A stretch of 64,000 bases of DNA from Aspidapion aeneum (taxonomy: Eukaryota > Arthropoda > Insecta > Coleoptera > Brentidae). The translations under genes and the position numbers were made by a program. A model generated the notes under the pieces. It did no database searches and had not been told where the DNA came from. It saw only the letters and a list, made by a program, of their open reading frames with translations. Position 1 is the stretch's first letter. Every line of letters begins with the position of its first letter. The stretch spans positions 4,110,431 to 4,174,430 of the forward strand of contig OY755047.1 of NCBI GenBank assembly GCA_963576565.1, written 5' to 3'. Below, piece by piece: positions 42,438 through 54,963 of the stretch.

Positions 42438-42863
42438 CTGGCGTGAGGCCAGCCCCCAGAGCCGCAGTATAGGAAAATGAGGCGGCTAAGGGGGCCTCTG
42501 CTGCTGATCTGGCAGTTGGAGCAGCGGTTGTGGCGGAGGTTGTGGCGGCGGTTGTGGCGGCGGTTGTGGCGGAGGTTGTGGCGGCGGTTGTAGCGGAGGT
42601 TGTGGCGGCGGTTGTGGCGGAGGTTGTGGCGGCGGTTGCGGTTCTGGCGGCAGTAGTTCTAGAGCGTGTGAAGATGGAGGTGGCAGAAGATGTGACAGAT
42701 GAGGTGATGGTGGAAGAAGTCGTAGCAACAATGACGGTGGTGGGGGTAGGGTGTGTGGTGGTGATGGTGGGGTGTGTGGTGGTGGTGGTGGGGGTGGTGG
42801 TGGTGGTGGTTGGAGGGGGGTAGGGTCGAGCCCTGCCCTTCACAGGCCTCTTCTTAGGCATAA
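42438..42863 (-). CDS. Host gene, first coding exon, Thr/Ala-rich
   Basis: Acceptor TTTTAATTTAG ends at 42864. The exon opens TT and then the ATG at 42861-42859, and ends CCAG before GTAAGTT at 42437. 424 coding bases: MPKKRPVKGRARPYPPP, a long Thr stretch with His-Pro, a Ser/Thr segment, about ten short Thr-Thr/Ala-Ala repeats (DNA unit near ACAACCGCCGCC), then SAAEAPLAASFSYTAALGAG. A second minus frame here reads Pro/Gln repeats, but it stops at 42486 before the donor. The first Met lies two bases into the exon, so the upstream exon should be 5' UTR. The simple repeats make this exon likely to vary in length between individuals. Confidence 0.7.
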
Positions 42864-43002
42864 CTAAATTAAAAGAAAAAAGATTAATGCTAATAGGTAT
42901 ACAGCACGTACAGCCGTCCATACAACCTACTAACTAGTTTTGGGTCTTATGGTAGCTTTATTTTTGTTCAAAATGACAATTTAAATCAATTTAGAATTCT
43001 AT
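42864..43002 (-). promoter_or_regulatory. 3' splice site and intron end before the start codon
   Basis: The minus strand shows a T-rich tract (CTTTTTTCTTTTAATTTAG) directly before the start exon. It implies a 5' UTR exon farther right; none could be identified. Confidence 0.5.
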
Positions 43003-45492
43003 ACTATATTCGCTTAGAGGCCTTATGCACTTTTCGTATTAATGCAAAGTTGAGCCCTTACCTTTGGGAACAGAATTACACTTATTGGACATCTGTCAAA
43101 ATCATGCCAAATACAATATGGCGGCTCGAAAATGAAAAACAGAAGAATTTTTGAAAATTCACAACTTTTTATTTACTTTTAACCGATTTTTTTCAAAAAT
43201 TTTATTTTATTTGGATTATAGTGCACTTTAAAAACCCGATAAAACTGTTAATAATCTGTCAAATCATACCAAATATAAGATGGCGCCTCAAAAATGAAAA
43301 AATAACTATTTTGAAAATTCCATAACTTTGTCATTTGTGTTCGATTTTTTAGATTTTTGACGAAAGCTGTAATTTTTTAGAGAAAAATGGTTTAGTAGTT
43401 TTTTTGTAGAGTTTTAAATTAACTTTTTAACGATGTGCCTTTTAGGTTCCTAGAGGTTGCCCTAAGATATAAAAAAAGATAGTCGGAAAAACATTGATGC
43501 AAAATCGTAGGTCGGATATATTTACACAGAAGATAGAGTAAAAAAAATAATTAATTACATTAAAGCCTTTTAATTTTTAAAGCATTTTTTAGAACTTTCC
43601 TGAAAAAGTAAAATTTTGGTGTCTTGGGGTATGTACCCTCAAGCCAATTTCGTAGTTTGAGGATAATTCGAAAACTTTTTAATTTATGATAAAAGTGAAA
43701 CACACTATGGAGACAACTTGTCGATACATATCTTTTTTGTTTTCTGTGATTTTTTAATAAGATAAGACAATTTCTTTTTAAATGATACATTACAAAGTGA
43801 GGTTAATGTTATGATAAATACTTCAAAAAGGTTCGTAACTTATACCTACTAAAATAAAATGTTTCCAAATTAAAATAAACTGTTTTTTGATTAGATTAGA
43901 TATTTTGATTTATCTAAATAAGTTCTTTAAAGCAAAAAAAAAACACCGGTGGTTATAAGGGAAGGGGGCATAGGGGCCATGGCCCCTCCTAAGCAATATT
44001 TTTGTACAGAAAGTAACAGTAGTAACTTTGACACAGGTGTTTTTGGTTATTGCTTTAAGCATATGGAACTAAAAATAAAGTGGTGAATCTTATGCAACGG
44101 TTTTGGGGGGGCATAATCATAATTAGGTACTCATACTTTCGACCTTTTGAACTTTCGACCTTTTGTTTTTTGATCTTTTGTACTTTCGACCTTTTGTACT
44201 TTCGACGTTTTGTATTTTCGACCTTTTGTACTTTCGACCTTTTTTTTTCGACCTTTTGTACTTTCGACCTTTTATCCGCCGCTCTTTATTATCTACCGAA
44301 AAGCTAATAAGACACAAAATTGATTAGTTTGGATTGATCTTAAATAATTTCTTTAAATTAAGAACACCACTGGAGCGGTAAATATAAAATAACTTCCACT
44401 TTGTTATACATCGTTTGAAAGGAAATTTTATTGACAATGACGAAGTATAGAACACATTTTTTGATAAAGAGCTTGGTTTTTAAGAAAATTGAATAAAACA
44501 TGTTTTTTTTTAATGATTTGTTTAAATCACCCCCATTGACGGACGTCGCTGGAGAGTTTGCTATAAGTCAAACCCCACCGAGTTTCAGATTTTTAAAAAG
44601 GGAATTTTCCTGTCTACAAAAAAGTGTAGAACAAGTTTTTTCATGTTAAGCTTAGTTTTAGAAAATTATATAAAACGTGTAAGAAAAATGGTTTATTTTC
44701 TGTTTTTTCAAAATTAATTTAATTTACGGATGCCCCTGAAGTTTTATTTATAAAACCGATTTAATCATGTTACACGTCATTTTGAAGGAAATTTTATTGA
44801 GTATACCAAAATGTAATACATGGTTTTCTGTAGATATTAGTTTTTAAAAAAATTAAATAAATCTTGGAAAAAACATAGGTATTTTTCAACTTTTTTTAAT
44901 TACTTCAATTAACGGACGCCGACGAATTAAGTTATACCATGTTGAAAAAGGAATTTTATTTTCTACAATAAAGTATATTATACATTTTTCTCTTAGAAGC
45001 TTAGTTGTTAAGAAAATTTGAAAAAACCTCAACCTTTCAGATTTTGGGGGGCCTGGGGGGGTTTTTGGAGATTTTTGCAGCCATTAAAAAAAAAAATAAT
45101 ATGTTATTATTTTTTAATTTTACAAATATATATTTTGAATGTACACCTGTGACAATTTGGGCTTTCCCGCGGCAATTTAAAATGCCGCCGCCATTTTGGC
45201 CGCCATCATGAATATCTCAGCCCCTGTCAATATTTCGAGTTGGCAACAGGGATATTCGGATTCAGCGGGGTCAAAATAGGGGGAATTGCCCATTTGCCAA
45301 AAAGTAATATAAAATGCTTCTAGAAAGTGGATTTTCCCGAATCTTGCCTGAACTATATTGTATTTGTCATGAGTTTGACAGATGTCCAATAAGTGGAATT
45401 GTGTTTCCAAAAATAAGGCCTTTTAACCCCTGGAGTTAACTTTGCATTACCACGAAAAGTGCATGAAGGCCTTTAAGCGAATAGAGTGTCGT
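43003..45492. mobile_element. 2.5-kb inverted-repeat DNA element
   Basis: The ends are inverted copies of about 110-130 bp. The left end, 43003-43123, has TTCGCTTAGAGGCCTTATGC, TGCAAAGTT and CTTATTGGACATCTGTCAAA; the right end, about 45350-45492, has the same on the minus strand. The interior has no transposase. It holds several ~80-bp paragraphs with the pattern 'ATTTTATTG...AAGTATA...TTAGTTTTTAAGAAAATT' and a minisatellite at 44140-44275. Confidence 0.68.
44140..44275. repeat. TTTCGACCTTTTGTAC minisatellite, locus 2
   Basis: About nine copies of the same 16-bp unit as at 22620-22910, 21 kb away and in the same orientation. Confidence 0.85.
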
Positions 45493-46299
45493 TTTAAAAA
45501 GATATACGACTTTCTTCTTTCAAAAATTGTGACTGAATCTAAATTCTAAAACCCTGTTTCGCTAGCTGCTATGGTTCGTATAGTTCAAATTATACCCATT
45601 TGTAATGACTTCATTTTTGTTTATCTTTGTTTAGTATATTATAAACAGCGGTGACAATAAACTTTTTAAAAAAAGTAGTGTCTATGATTTAAATAGGTAG
45701 GTAATTGGTTATGTGAAGTATCCGTCACTGTCAATCAAAAAACATTGATTGACAAAAATATCTACGCCATACTTTTTTTCTCACCTGGTGACGTCATTAC
45801 AAATGCGTTAATTTAGACTATAGATATGATTTTTATTTTTTTTATGTGACTCCTGATAGTTAAGTGTTCTGTGGTATCCCGTGGGATAGTTGCGGAAGAT
45901 TTTTTTATTTGTAAACTAGACTAGATCGATTGATAATAGATCACACAATTTTAAGTCACCGGATGTTTGCCTTGAATTTTAGTAGGAGGGCCCGTGTGAC
46001 GGCATAAATCAAAGATGGCGGTCTTTTCATGTTTTTTCCCAAACTTTGGCTTATAACATTAAAATAGTTTTACACGGTAAAAAAAATTGTCTTAGATCAA
46101 AGCAAATTGCTTTGAAGTAAAATAATTTGTGCTTTCCTATTCACCAAGAGAATAGTTTCTTGATTTTAATGTGAAACAGAAATTGTTTTATTATAACTTG
46201 GAACTGAATTAATCTAAGGCACCGTTTTCTCTGGAAGCAAAATATTACTTATTGAAGACAATTTGCATTGTTACAAGAGTATACTAAAACAAAACAATT
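45493..46299. other. AT-rich spacer before the satellite
   Basis: No ORF of note. An inverted pair TCAATCAAAAAACATTGATTGA lies near 45735-45755. Nothing else recognised. Confidence 0.45.
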
Positions 46300-47622
46300 A
46301 AAATCACACTTAGCGACAGAGTTACGCGATGAAACTTTGTCGGTACATTGAAGCCATCATAAGAAATCAGCTGTCCAAGCAGCATCTCCTTGTGCGCCGT
46401 ATAACATGGAGAAATGGATAATAGTATGGAAATTAGAAAAAAATTCAAAAATCACACTTAGCGACAGATTTACGCGATCAAACTTTATCAGTACATTGAA
46501 GCCATCATAAGAAATCAGCTATCCAAGCCGCATCTCCTTGCGCGCCGTTTAACATGGAGCAATGGATAATAGTATGGAAATTATAAAAAAATTCAAAAAT
46601 CACACTTAGCGATAGAGTTACGCGATGGAACTTTGTCGGTACATTGAAGCCATCATAAGAAATCAGCTGTCCAAGCCGCATCTCCTTGTGCGTCGTTTAA
46701 CATGGAGAAATGGATAATAGTATGGAAATTATAAAAAAATTCAAAAATCACACTTAGCTATAGAGTTACGCTATGAAACTTTGTCGGTACATTGAAGCCA
46801 TCATAAGAAATCAGCTGTCCAAGCCGCATCTCCTTGCGCGCCGTTTAACATGGAGCAATGGATAATAGTATGGAAATTATAAAAATTCAAAAATCACACT
46901 TAGCGATAGAGTTACGCGATGAAACTTTGTCGGTACATTGAAGCCATCATAAGAAATCAGCTGTCCAAGCCGCATCTCCTTGCGCGCCGTTTAACATGGA
47001 GAAATGGATATAGTATGGAAATTAGAAAAAAATTCAAAAATTACACTTACAAAGGGACAATCATAAAAAATCAGCTGTCCAAGCCGCATCTCCATGCGCG
47101 CCGTTTAACATGGAGAAATGGATAATAGTTTGGAAATTAGAAAAGAATTCAAAAATCACACTTAGCGACGGAGTTACGCGATCAAACTTTGTCGGTACAT
47201 TGAAGCCGTCAAAAGAAATCAGCTGTCCAAGCCGCATCTCCTTGCGCGCCGTTTAACATGGAGAAATGGATAATAGTATGGAAATTAGAAAAAAATTCAA
47301 AAATCACACTTAGCGACAGAGTTAGGCGATCAAACTTTGTTGGTATGACGGGGCAATCATAAGAAATCAGCTCTCCAAGCCGCATCTCCTTGCGCGCCGT
47401 TTAACATGGAGAAATGGATAACAGTATAGAAATTAGAAAAAAATTCAAAAATTACACTTAGCGACAGAATTACGCGATCAAACTTTGTTGGTACAAAGGG
47501 GCAATCATAAAAAATCAGCTGTCCAAGCCGCATCTCCATGCGCGCCGTTTAACATGGAGAAATGGATAATAGTTTGGAAATTAGAAAAAAATTCAAAAAT
47601 CACACTTAGCGACGGAGTTGAT
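46300..47622 (-). repeat. ~147-bp satellite array, reversed block
   Basis: About nine units, spaced 147-148 bp (one shortened near 47040), read on the minus strand relative to the main block. Unit landmarks: ACACTTAGCGACAGAGTTAC, TTTGTCGGTACATTGAAGCC, AAGAAATCAGCTGTCCAAGC and CGCATCTCCTTGCGCGCCGT. Confidence 0.93.
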
Positions 47623-50600
47623 CGCGTAACTCTGTCGCTACCTGTGATTTTTGAATTTTTTTCGAATTTCCAAACTATTATCCATTTCTCCATGTTAAAC
47701 AGCGCGCAAGGAGATGCGGCTTGGACAGTTGATTTCTTATGATTGCCCCGTTGTACCGACAAAGTTTGATCGCGTAACTCTGCCGCTAAGTGTGATTTTT
47801 GAATTTTTTTCTAATTTCCATACTATTATCCATTTCTCCATGTTAAACGGCGCGCAAGGAGATGCGGCTTGGACAGTTGATTTCTTATGATTGCCCCGTT
47901 GTACCGACAAAGTTTGATCGCGTAACTCTGTCGCTAAGTGTGATTTTTGAATTTTTTTCTAATTTCCATACTATTATCCATTTCTCCATTTTAAACGGCG
48001 CGCAAGGAGATGCGGCTTGGACAGTTGATTTCTTATGATTGCCCCGTTGTACCGACAAAGTTTGATCGCGTAACTCTGTCGCTAAGTGTGATTTTTGAAT
48101 TTTTTTCTAATTTCCATACTATTATCCATTTCTCCATGTTAAACGGCGCTCAAGGAGATGCGGCTTGGACAGCTGATTTCTTATGATGGCTTCAATGTAC
48201 CGACAAAGTTTGATCGCGTAACTCTGTCGCTAAGTGTGATTTTTGATTTTTTTTTTTTAATTTCCATACTATTATCCATTTCTCCATGTTAAACGGCGCG
48301 CAAGGAGATGCGGCTAGGATAGCTGATTTCCTATGATGGCTTCAATGTACCGACAAAGTTTGACCGTGTAACTCTATCGCTAAGTGTGATTTTTGAATTT
48401 TTTTATAATTTCCATAATATTATCCATTTCTCCATGTTAAACGGCGCACAAGGAGATGCGGCGTGGATAGCTGATTTCTTATGATGGCTTCAATGTACCG
48501 ACAAAGTTTGATCGCGTAACTCTGTCGCTAAGTGTGATTTTTGAATTTTTTTCTAATTTCCAAACTATTATCCATTTCTCCATGTTAAACAGCGCGCAAG
48601 GAGATGCGGCTTGGACAGTTGATTTCTTATAATTGCCCCGTTGTACCGACAAAGTTTGATCGCGTAACTCTGCCGCTAAGTGTGATTTTTGAATTTTTTT
48701 CTAATTTCCATACTATTATCCATATCTCCATGTTAAACGGCGCGCAAGGAGATGCGGCTTGGACAGTTGATTTCTTATGATTGCCCCGTTGTACCGACAA
48801 AGTTTGATCGCGTAACTCTGTCGCTAAGTGTGATTTTTGAATTTTTTTCTAATTTCCATACTATTATCCATTTCTCCATTTTAAACGGCGCGCAAGGAGA
48901 TGCGGCTTGGACAGTTGATTTCTTATGATTGCCCCGTTGTACCGACAAAGTTTGATCGCGTAACTCTGTCGCTAAGTGTGATTTTTGAATTTTTTTCTAA
49001 TTTCCATACTATTATCCATTTCTCCATGTTAAACGGCGCTCAAGGAGATGCAGCTTGGACAGCTGATTTCTTGTGATGGCTTCAATGTACCGACAAAGTT
49101 TGACCGTGTAACTCTATCGCTAAGTGTGATTTTTGAATTTTTTTATAATTTCCATAATATTATCCATTTCTCCATGTTAAACGGCGCACAAGGAGATGCG
49201 GCGTGGATAGCTGATTTCTTATGATGGCTTCAATGTACCGACAAAGTTTGATCGCGTAACTCTGTCGCTAAGTGTGATTTTTGAATTTTTTTCTAATTTC
49301 CATACTATTATCCATTTCTCCATGTTAAACGGCGCGCAAGGAGATGCGGCTTGGCAGCTGATTTCTTATGATGGCTTCAATGTACCGACAAAGTTTCATC
49401 GCGTAACTCTGTCGCTAAGTGTGAGTTTTGAATTTTTTTCTAATTTCCATACTATTATCCATTTCTCCATGTTAAACGGCGCGCAAGGAGATGCGGCTTG
49501 GACAGCTGATTTCTTATGATGGCTTCAATGTACCGACAAAGTTTGATCGCGTAACTCTGTCGCTAAGTGTGATTTTTGATTTTTTTTTTAATTTCCATAC
49601 TATTATCCATTTCTCCATGTTAAACGGCGCGCAAGGAGATGCGGCTAGGATAGCTGATTTCCTATGATGGCTTCAATGTACCGACAAAGTTTGACCGTGT
49701 AACTCTATCGCTAAGTGTGATTTTTGAATTTTTTTATAATTTCCATAATATTATCCATTTCTCCATGTTAAACGGCGCACAAGGAGATGCGGCGTGGATA
49801 GCTGATTTCTTATGATGGCTTCAATGTACCGACAAAGTTTGATCGCGTAACTCTGTCGCTAAGTGTGATTTTTGAATTTTTTTCTAATTTCCATACTATT
49901 ATCCATTTCTCCATGTTAAACGGCGCGCAAGGAGATGCGGCTTGGACAGCTGATTTCTTATGATGGCTTCAATGTACCGACAAAGTTTCATCGCGTAACT
50001 CTGTCGCTAAGTGTGAGTTTTGAATTTTTTTCTAATTTCCATACTATTATCCATTTCTCCATGTTAAACGGCGCGCAAGGAGATGCGGCTTGGACAGCTG
50101 ATTTCTTATGATGGCTTCAATGTACCGACAAAGTTTGATCGCGTAACTCTGTCGCTAAATGTGATTTTTGAATTTTTTTCTAATTTCCATACTATTATCC
50201 ATTTCTCCATGTTAAACGGCGCGCAAGGAGATGCGGCTTGGACAGTTGATTTCTTATGATTGCCCCGTTGTACCGACAAAGTTTGATCGCGTAACTGTCG
50301 CTAAATGTGATTTTTGAATTTTTTTCTAATTTCCATACTATTATCCATTTCTCCATGTTAAACGGCGCGCAAGGAGATGCGGCTTAGACAGCTGATTTCT
50401 TTTGATGGCTTCAATGAACCGACATAGTTTGATCGCGTAACTCTGTCGCTAAGTGTAATTTTTGATTTTTTTTTAATTTCCATACTATTATCCATTGCTC
50501 CATGTTAAACGGCGCGCAAGGAGATGCAGCTTGGACAGCTGATTTCTTGTGATGGCTTCAATGTACCGACAAAGTTTGATCGCGTAACTCTGTCGCTAAG

Positions 50601-53600
50601 TGTGATTTTTGAATTTTTTTCTAATTTCCATACTATTATCCATTTCTCCATTTTAGACGGCGCGCAAGGAGATGCGGCGTGAATAGCTGATTTCTTATGA
50701 TGGCTTCAATGTACCGACAAGGTTTGATCGCGTAACTCTGTCGCTAAGTGTGATTTTTGAATTTTTTTCTAATTTCCATACTATTATCCATTTCTCCATG
50801 TTAAAGATGCGGCTGGGACAGCTGATTTCTTATGATGGCTTCAATGTACCGACAAAGTTTCATCGCGTAACTCTGTCGCTAAGTGTGAGTTTTGAATTTT
50901 TTCTAATTTCCATACTATTATCCATTTCTCCATGTTAAACGGCGCGCAAGGAGATGCGGCTTGGACAGCTGATTTCTTATGATGGCTTCAATGTACCGAT
51001 ATAGTTTGATCGCGTAACTCTGTCGCTAAGTGTGATTTTTGATTTTTTTTCTAATTTCCATACTATTATCCATTTCTCCATGTTAAACGGCGCGCAAGGA
51101 GATGCGGCTTGGACAGCTGATTTCTTATGATGGCTTCAATGTACCGACAAAGTTTCATCGCGTAACTCTGTCGCTAAGTGTGAGTTTTGAATTTTTTTCT
51201 AATTTCCATACTATTATCCATTTCTCCATGTTAAACGGCGCGCAAGGAGATGCGGCTTGGACAGCTGATTTCTTTTGATGGCTTCAATGTACCGACAAAG
51301 TTTGATCGCGTAACTCTGTCGCTATGTGAGATTTTTGAATTTTTTTTTAATTTCCATACTATTATCCATTTCTCCATGTTAAACGGCGCGCAAGGAGATG
51401 CGGCTTGGACAGCTGATTTCTTTTGATGGCTTCAATGTACCGACAAAGTTTGATCGCGTAACTCTGTCGCTATGTGAGATTTTTGAATTTTTTTCTAATT
51501 TCCATACTATTATCCATTTCTCCATTTTAGACGGCGCGCAAGGAGATGCGGCGTGAATAGCTGATTTCTTATGATGGCTTCAATGTACCGACAAGGTTTG
51601 ATCGCGTAACTCTGTCGCTAAGTGTGATTTTTGAATTTTTTTCTAATTTCCATACTATTATCCATTTCTCCATGTTAAAGATGCGGCTGGGACAGCTGAT
51701 TTCTTATGATGGCTTCAATGTACCGACAAAGTTTCATCGCGTAACTCTGTCGCTAAGTGTGAGTTTTGAATTTTTTCTAATTTCCATACTATTATCCATT
51801 TCTCCATGTTAAACGGCGCGCAAGGAGATGCGGCTTGGACAGCTGATTTCTTATGATGGCTTCAATGTACCGATATAGTTTGATCGCGTAACTCTGTCGC
51901 TAAGTGTGATTTTTGATTTTTTTTCTAATTTCCATACTATTATCCATTTCTCCATGTTAAACGGCGCGCAAGGAGATGCGGCTTGGACAGCTGATTTCTT
52001 ATGATGGCTTCAATGTACCGACAAAGTTTCATCGCGTAACTCTGTCGCTAAGTGTGAGTTTTGAATTTTTTTCTAATTTCCATACTATTATCCATTTCTC
52101 CATGTTAAACGGCGCGCAAGGAGATGCGGCTTGGACAGCTGATTTCTTTTGATGGCTTCAATGTACCGACAAAGTTTGATCGCGTAACTCTGTCGCTATG
52201 TGAGATTTTTGAATTTTTTTTTAATTTCCATACTATTATCCATTTCTCCATGTTAAACGGCGCGCAAGGAGATGCGGCTTGGACAGCTGATTTCTTATGA
52301 TGGCTTCAATGTACGGACAAAGTTTGATCGCGTAACTCCGTCGCTAACTGTGTTTTCTGAATTTTTTTCTAATTTCCAAACTATTATCCATTTCTCCATG
52401 TTAAACAGCGCGCAAGGAGATGCGGCTTGGACAGCTGATTTCTTATGATGGCTTCAATGTACCGACAAAGTTTCATCGCGTAACTCTGTCGCTGAGTGTG
52501 AGTTTTGAATTTTTTTCTAATTTCCATACTATTATCCATTTCTCCATGTTAAACGGCGCGCAAGGAGATGCGGCTTGGACAGCTGATTTCCAATGATGGC
52601 CTCAATTTACCGACAAAGTTTGATCGCATAACTCTGTCGCTAAGTGTGATTTTTGATTTTTTTTTTAATTTTCATACTATTATCCATTTCTCCATGTTAA
52701 ACGGCGCGCAAGGAGATGGGGCTCGGACAGCTGATTTCTTTTGATGGATTCAATGTACCGACAAAGTTTGATCGCGTAACTCTGTCGCTATGTGAGATTT
52801 TTGAATTTTTTTTTAATTTCCATACTATTATCCATTTCTCCATGTTAAACGGCGCGCAAGGAGATGCGGCTTGGACAGCTGATTTCTTATGATGGCTTCA
52901 ATGTACGGACAAAGTTTGATCGCGTAACTCCGTCGCTAACTGTGTTTTCTGAATTTTTTTCTAATTTCCAAACTATTATCCATTTCTCCATGTTAAACAG
53001 CGCGCAAGGAGATGCGGCTTGGACAGCTGATTTCTTATGATGGCTTCAATTTACCGACAAAGTTTGATCGCGTAACTCTGTCGCTATGTGAGATTTTTGA
53101 ATTTTTTTTTAATTTCCATACTATTATCCATTTCTCCATGTTAAACGGCGCGCAAGGAGATGCGGCTTGGACAGCTGATTTCTTATGATGGCTTCAATGT
53201 ACGGACAAAGTTTGATCGCGTAACTCCGTCGCTAACTGTGTTTTCTGAATTTTTTTCTAATTTCCAAACTATTATCCATTTCTCCATGTTAAACAGCGCG
53301 CAAGGAGATGCGGCTTGGACAGCTGATTTCTTTTGATGGCTTCAATGTACCGACAAAGTTTGATCGCGTAACTCTGTCGCTATGTGAGATTTTTGAATTT
53401 TTTTTTAATTTCCATACTATTATCCATTTCTCCATGTTAAACGGCGCGCAAGGAGATGCGGCTTGGACAGCTGATTTCTTATGATGGCTTCAATGTACGG
53501 ACAAAGTTTGATCGCGTAACTCCGTCGCTAACTGTGTTTTCTGAATTTTTTTCTAATTTCCAAACTATTATCCATTTCTCCATGTTAAACAGCGCGCAAG

Positions 53601-54545
53601 GAGATGCGGCTTGGACAGCTGATTTCTTATGATGGCTTCAATTTACCGACAAAGTTTGATCGCGTAACTCTGTCGCTATGTGAGATTTTTGAATTTTTTT
53701 TTAATTTCCATACTATTATCCATTTCTCCATGTTAAACGGCGCGCAAGGAGATGCGGCTTGGACAGCTGATTTCTTATGATGGCTTCAATGTACGGACAA
53801 AGTTTGATCGCGTAACTCCGTCGCTAACTGTGTTTTCTGAATTTTTTTCTAATTTCCAAACTATTATCCATTTCTCCATGTTAAACAGCGCGCAAGGAGA
53901 TGCGGCTTGGACAGCTGATTTCTTATGATGGCTTCAATTTACCGACAAAGTTTGATTGCGTAACTCTGTCGCTTAGTGTGATTTTTGATTTTTTTTTTAA
54001 TTTCCATACTATTATCCATTTCTCCACGTTAAACGGAGCGCAAGGAGATGGGACTCGGACAGCTGATTTCTTATGATGGCTTCAATGTACCGACAAAGTT
54101 TGATCACGTAACTCTGTCGCTAAGTGCGATTTTTGAATTTTTTTCTCATTTCCATACTATTAACCATTGCTCCATGTTGAACGGCGCGCAAGGAGATGCG
54201 GCTTGGACAGCTGTTTTTTATGATTGCCCCTTTATACCAGCAAAGTTTGATCCCGTGACTCTGTCGCTAAGTGCGATTTTTGAATTTTTTTCTCATTTCC
54301 ATACTATTAACCATTGCTCCATGTTGAACGGCGCGCAAGGAGATGCGGCTTGGACAGCTGTTTTTTATGATTGCCCCTTTATACCAGCAAAGTTTGATCC
54401 CGTGACTCTGTCGCTAAGTGTGATTTTTGAATTTTTTTCTAATTTCCATACTATTATCCATTTCTCCATGTTAAACGGCGCGCAAGGAGATGCGGCTTGG
54501 ACTTTTGATTTCTTATGATGGCCCTATTGTACTGCCAAAGTTTAA
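47623..54545 (+). repeat. ~147-bp satellite array, main block
   Basis: About 47 units in tandem, each 145-149 bp. Variants differ in the link segment (GATTGCCCCGTTGTACCGAC or GATGGCTTCAATGTACCGAC) and in AAGTGTGATT/TATGTGAGATT/AACTGTGTTTT. Blocks of several units are themselves repeated; for example 50640-51220 recurs at 51514-52094, 874 bp on (six units). Frames running through the units, up to 156 codons, arise because 147 is divisible by three and are not genes. Confidence 0.95.
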
Positions 54546-54659
54546 TTGCGTAACATTTTCAACAAATTATGTTTTTTAAAGATTCATTCATTAAAACACA
54601 ATGAAGCTGTAGAGAACAATAATTAGAGTAAATAGCCCTTAGGCAGCTTGAAGAATTGA

Positions 54660-54805
54660 CTGCTAGCTTTATATTTGGCTGCTGCCTTTGGCTGCTAACT
54701 TCACACTTTGGCTGTGGGAAACTGGCTGCTAACTTCATACTTTGGCTGCGGGCAACTGGCTGCTAACTTCACACTTTGGCTGCGGGCAACTGGCTGCTAG
54801 TTTCA
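54660..54805. repeat. 34-bp tandem repeat
   Basis: About four copies of a unit like TGGCTGCTAACTTCACACTT plus TGGCTGCGGGCAAC, spaced 34 bp. Confidence 0.85.
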
Positions 54806-54963
54806 CGCGGATAATCAAAATTATCTCCCCATTTATGTATTAACAAGACGGAAGAGGTAATTTTAAATTTTTGTTTCCATTAACAGTAGTCACTGGAGCA
54901 AACATTAGAGAATTATTGGAAAAAGGCACGGATAAGACCAGGCCACAATAAGGTCAGGTCTAA

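Larger units (their letters stand above)
5949..42863 (-). other. Host gene span: seven supported or candidate coding exons
   Basis: Exons at 42438-42863, 32853-32951, 18635-18681, 10650-10688, 8031-8063 and 7599-7779, with a candidate last exon at 5949-5962. Every inner junction is AG/GT. Leftover bases agree at each join (1+2, 1+2, 0, 0, 0, 1+2), giving one continuous frame of about 278 residues. No exon has an internal stop in that frame. The protein starts MPKKRPVKG, has a long Thr/Ala low-complexity segment, then a basic RKAAKRRMEMASRWGRD segment, then Pro-rich micro-exon segments. No known domain, signal peptide or membrane segment is visible. The basic stretches would suit a nuclear or nucleic-acid-binding protein, but that is a guess. 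An acceptor before the start codon implies at least one non-coding upstream exon to the right. Introns 1-2 are about 9.5 and 14 kb and are packed with transposons. Confidence 0.7.

Noticed and set aside
42530..42823. Plus-strand 97-codon Val/Ala-rich frame
   Set aside because: Shadow of the repeat-rich host exon, which has splice sites and phase agreement only on the minus strand.
5965..42863. tRNA or rRNA genes
   Set aside because: No A/B-box pair with a cloverleaf and no conserved rRNA segment was noticed by eye. A covariance search could still find a degenerate one.
54048..54518. 156-codon open frame with repeated 49-residue units
   Set aside because: It runs through the 147-bp satellite. 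The unit length is divisible by three, so open frames follow automatically; variants elsewhere in the array break them and no start context or domain is present.
46300..54545. CRISPR-like repetition
   Set aside because: Units are contiguous 147-bp satellite monomers without unique spacers, in a eukaryotic context.
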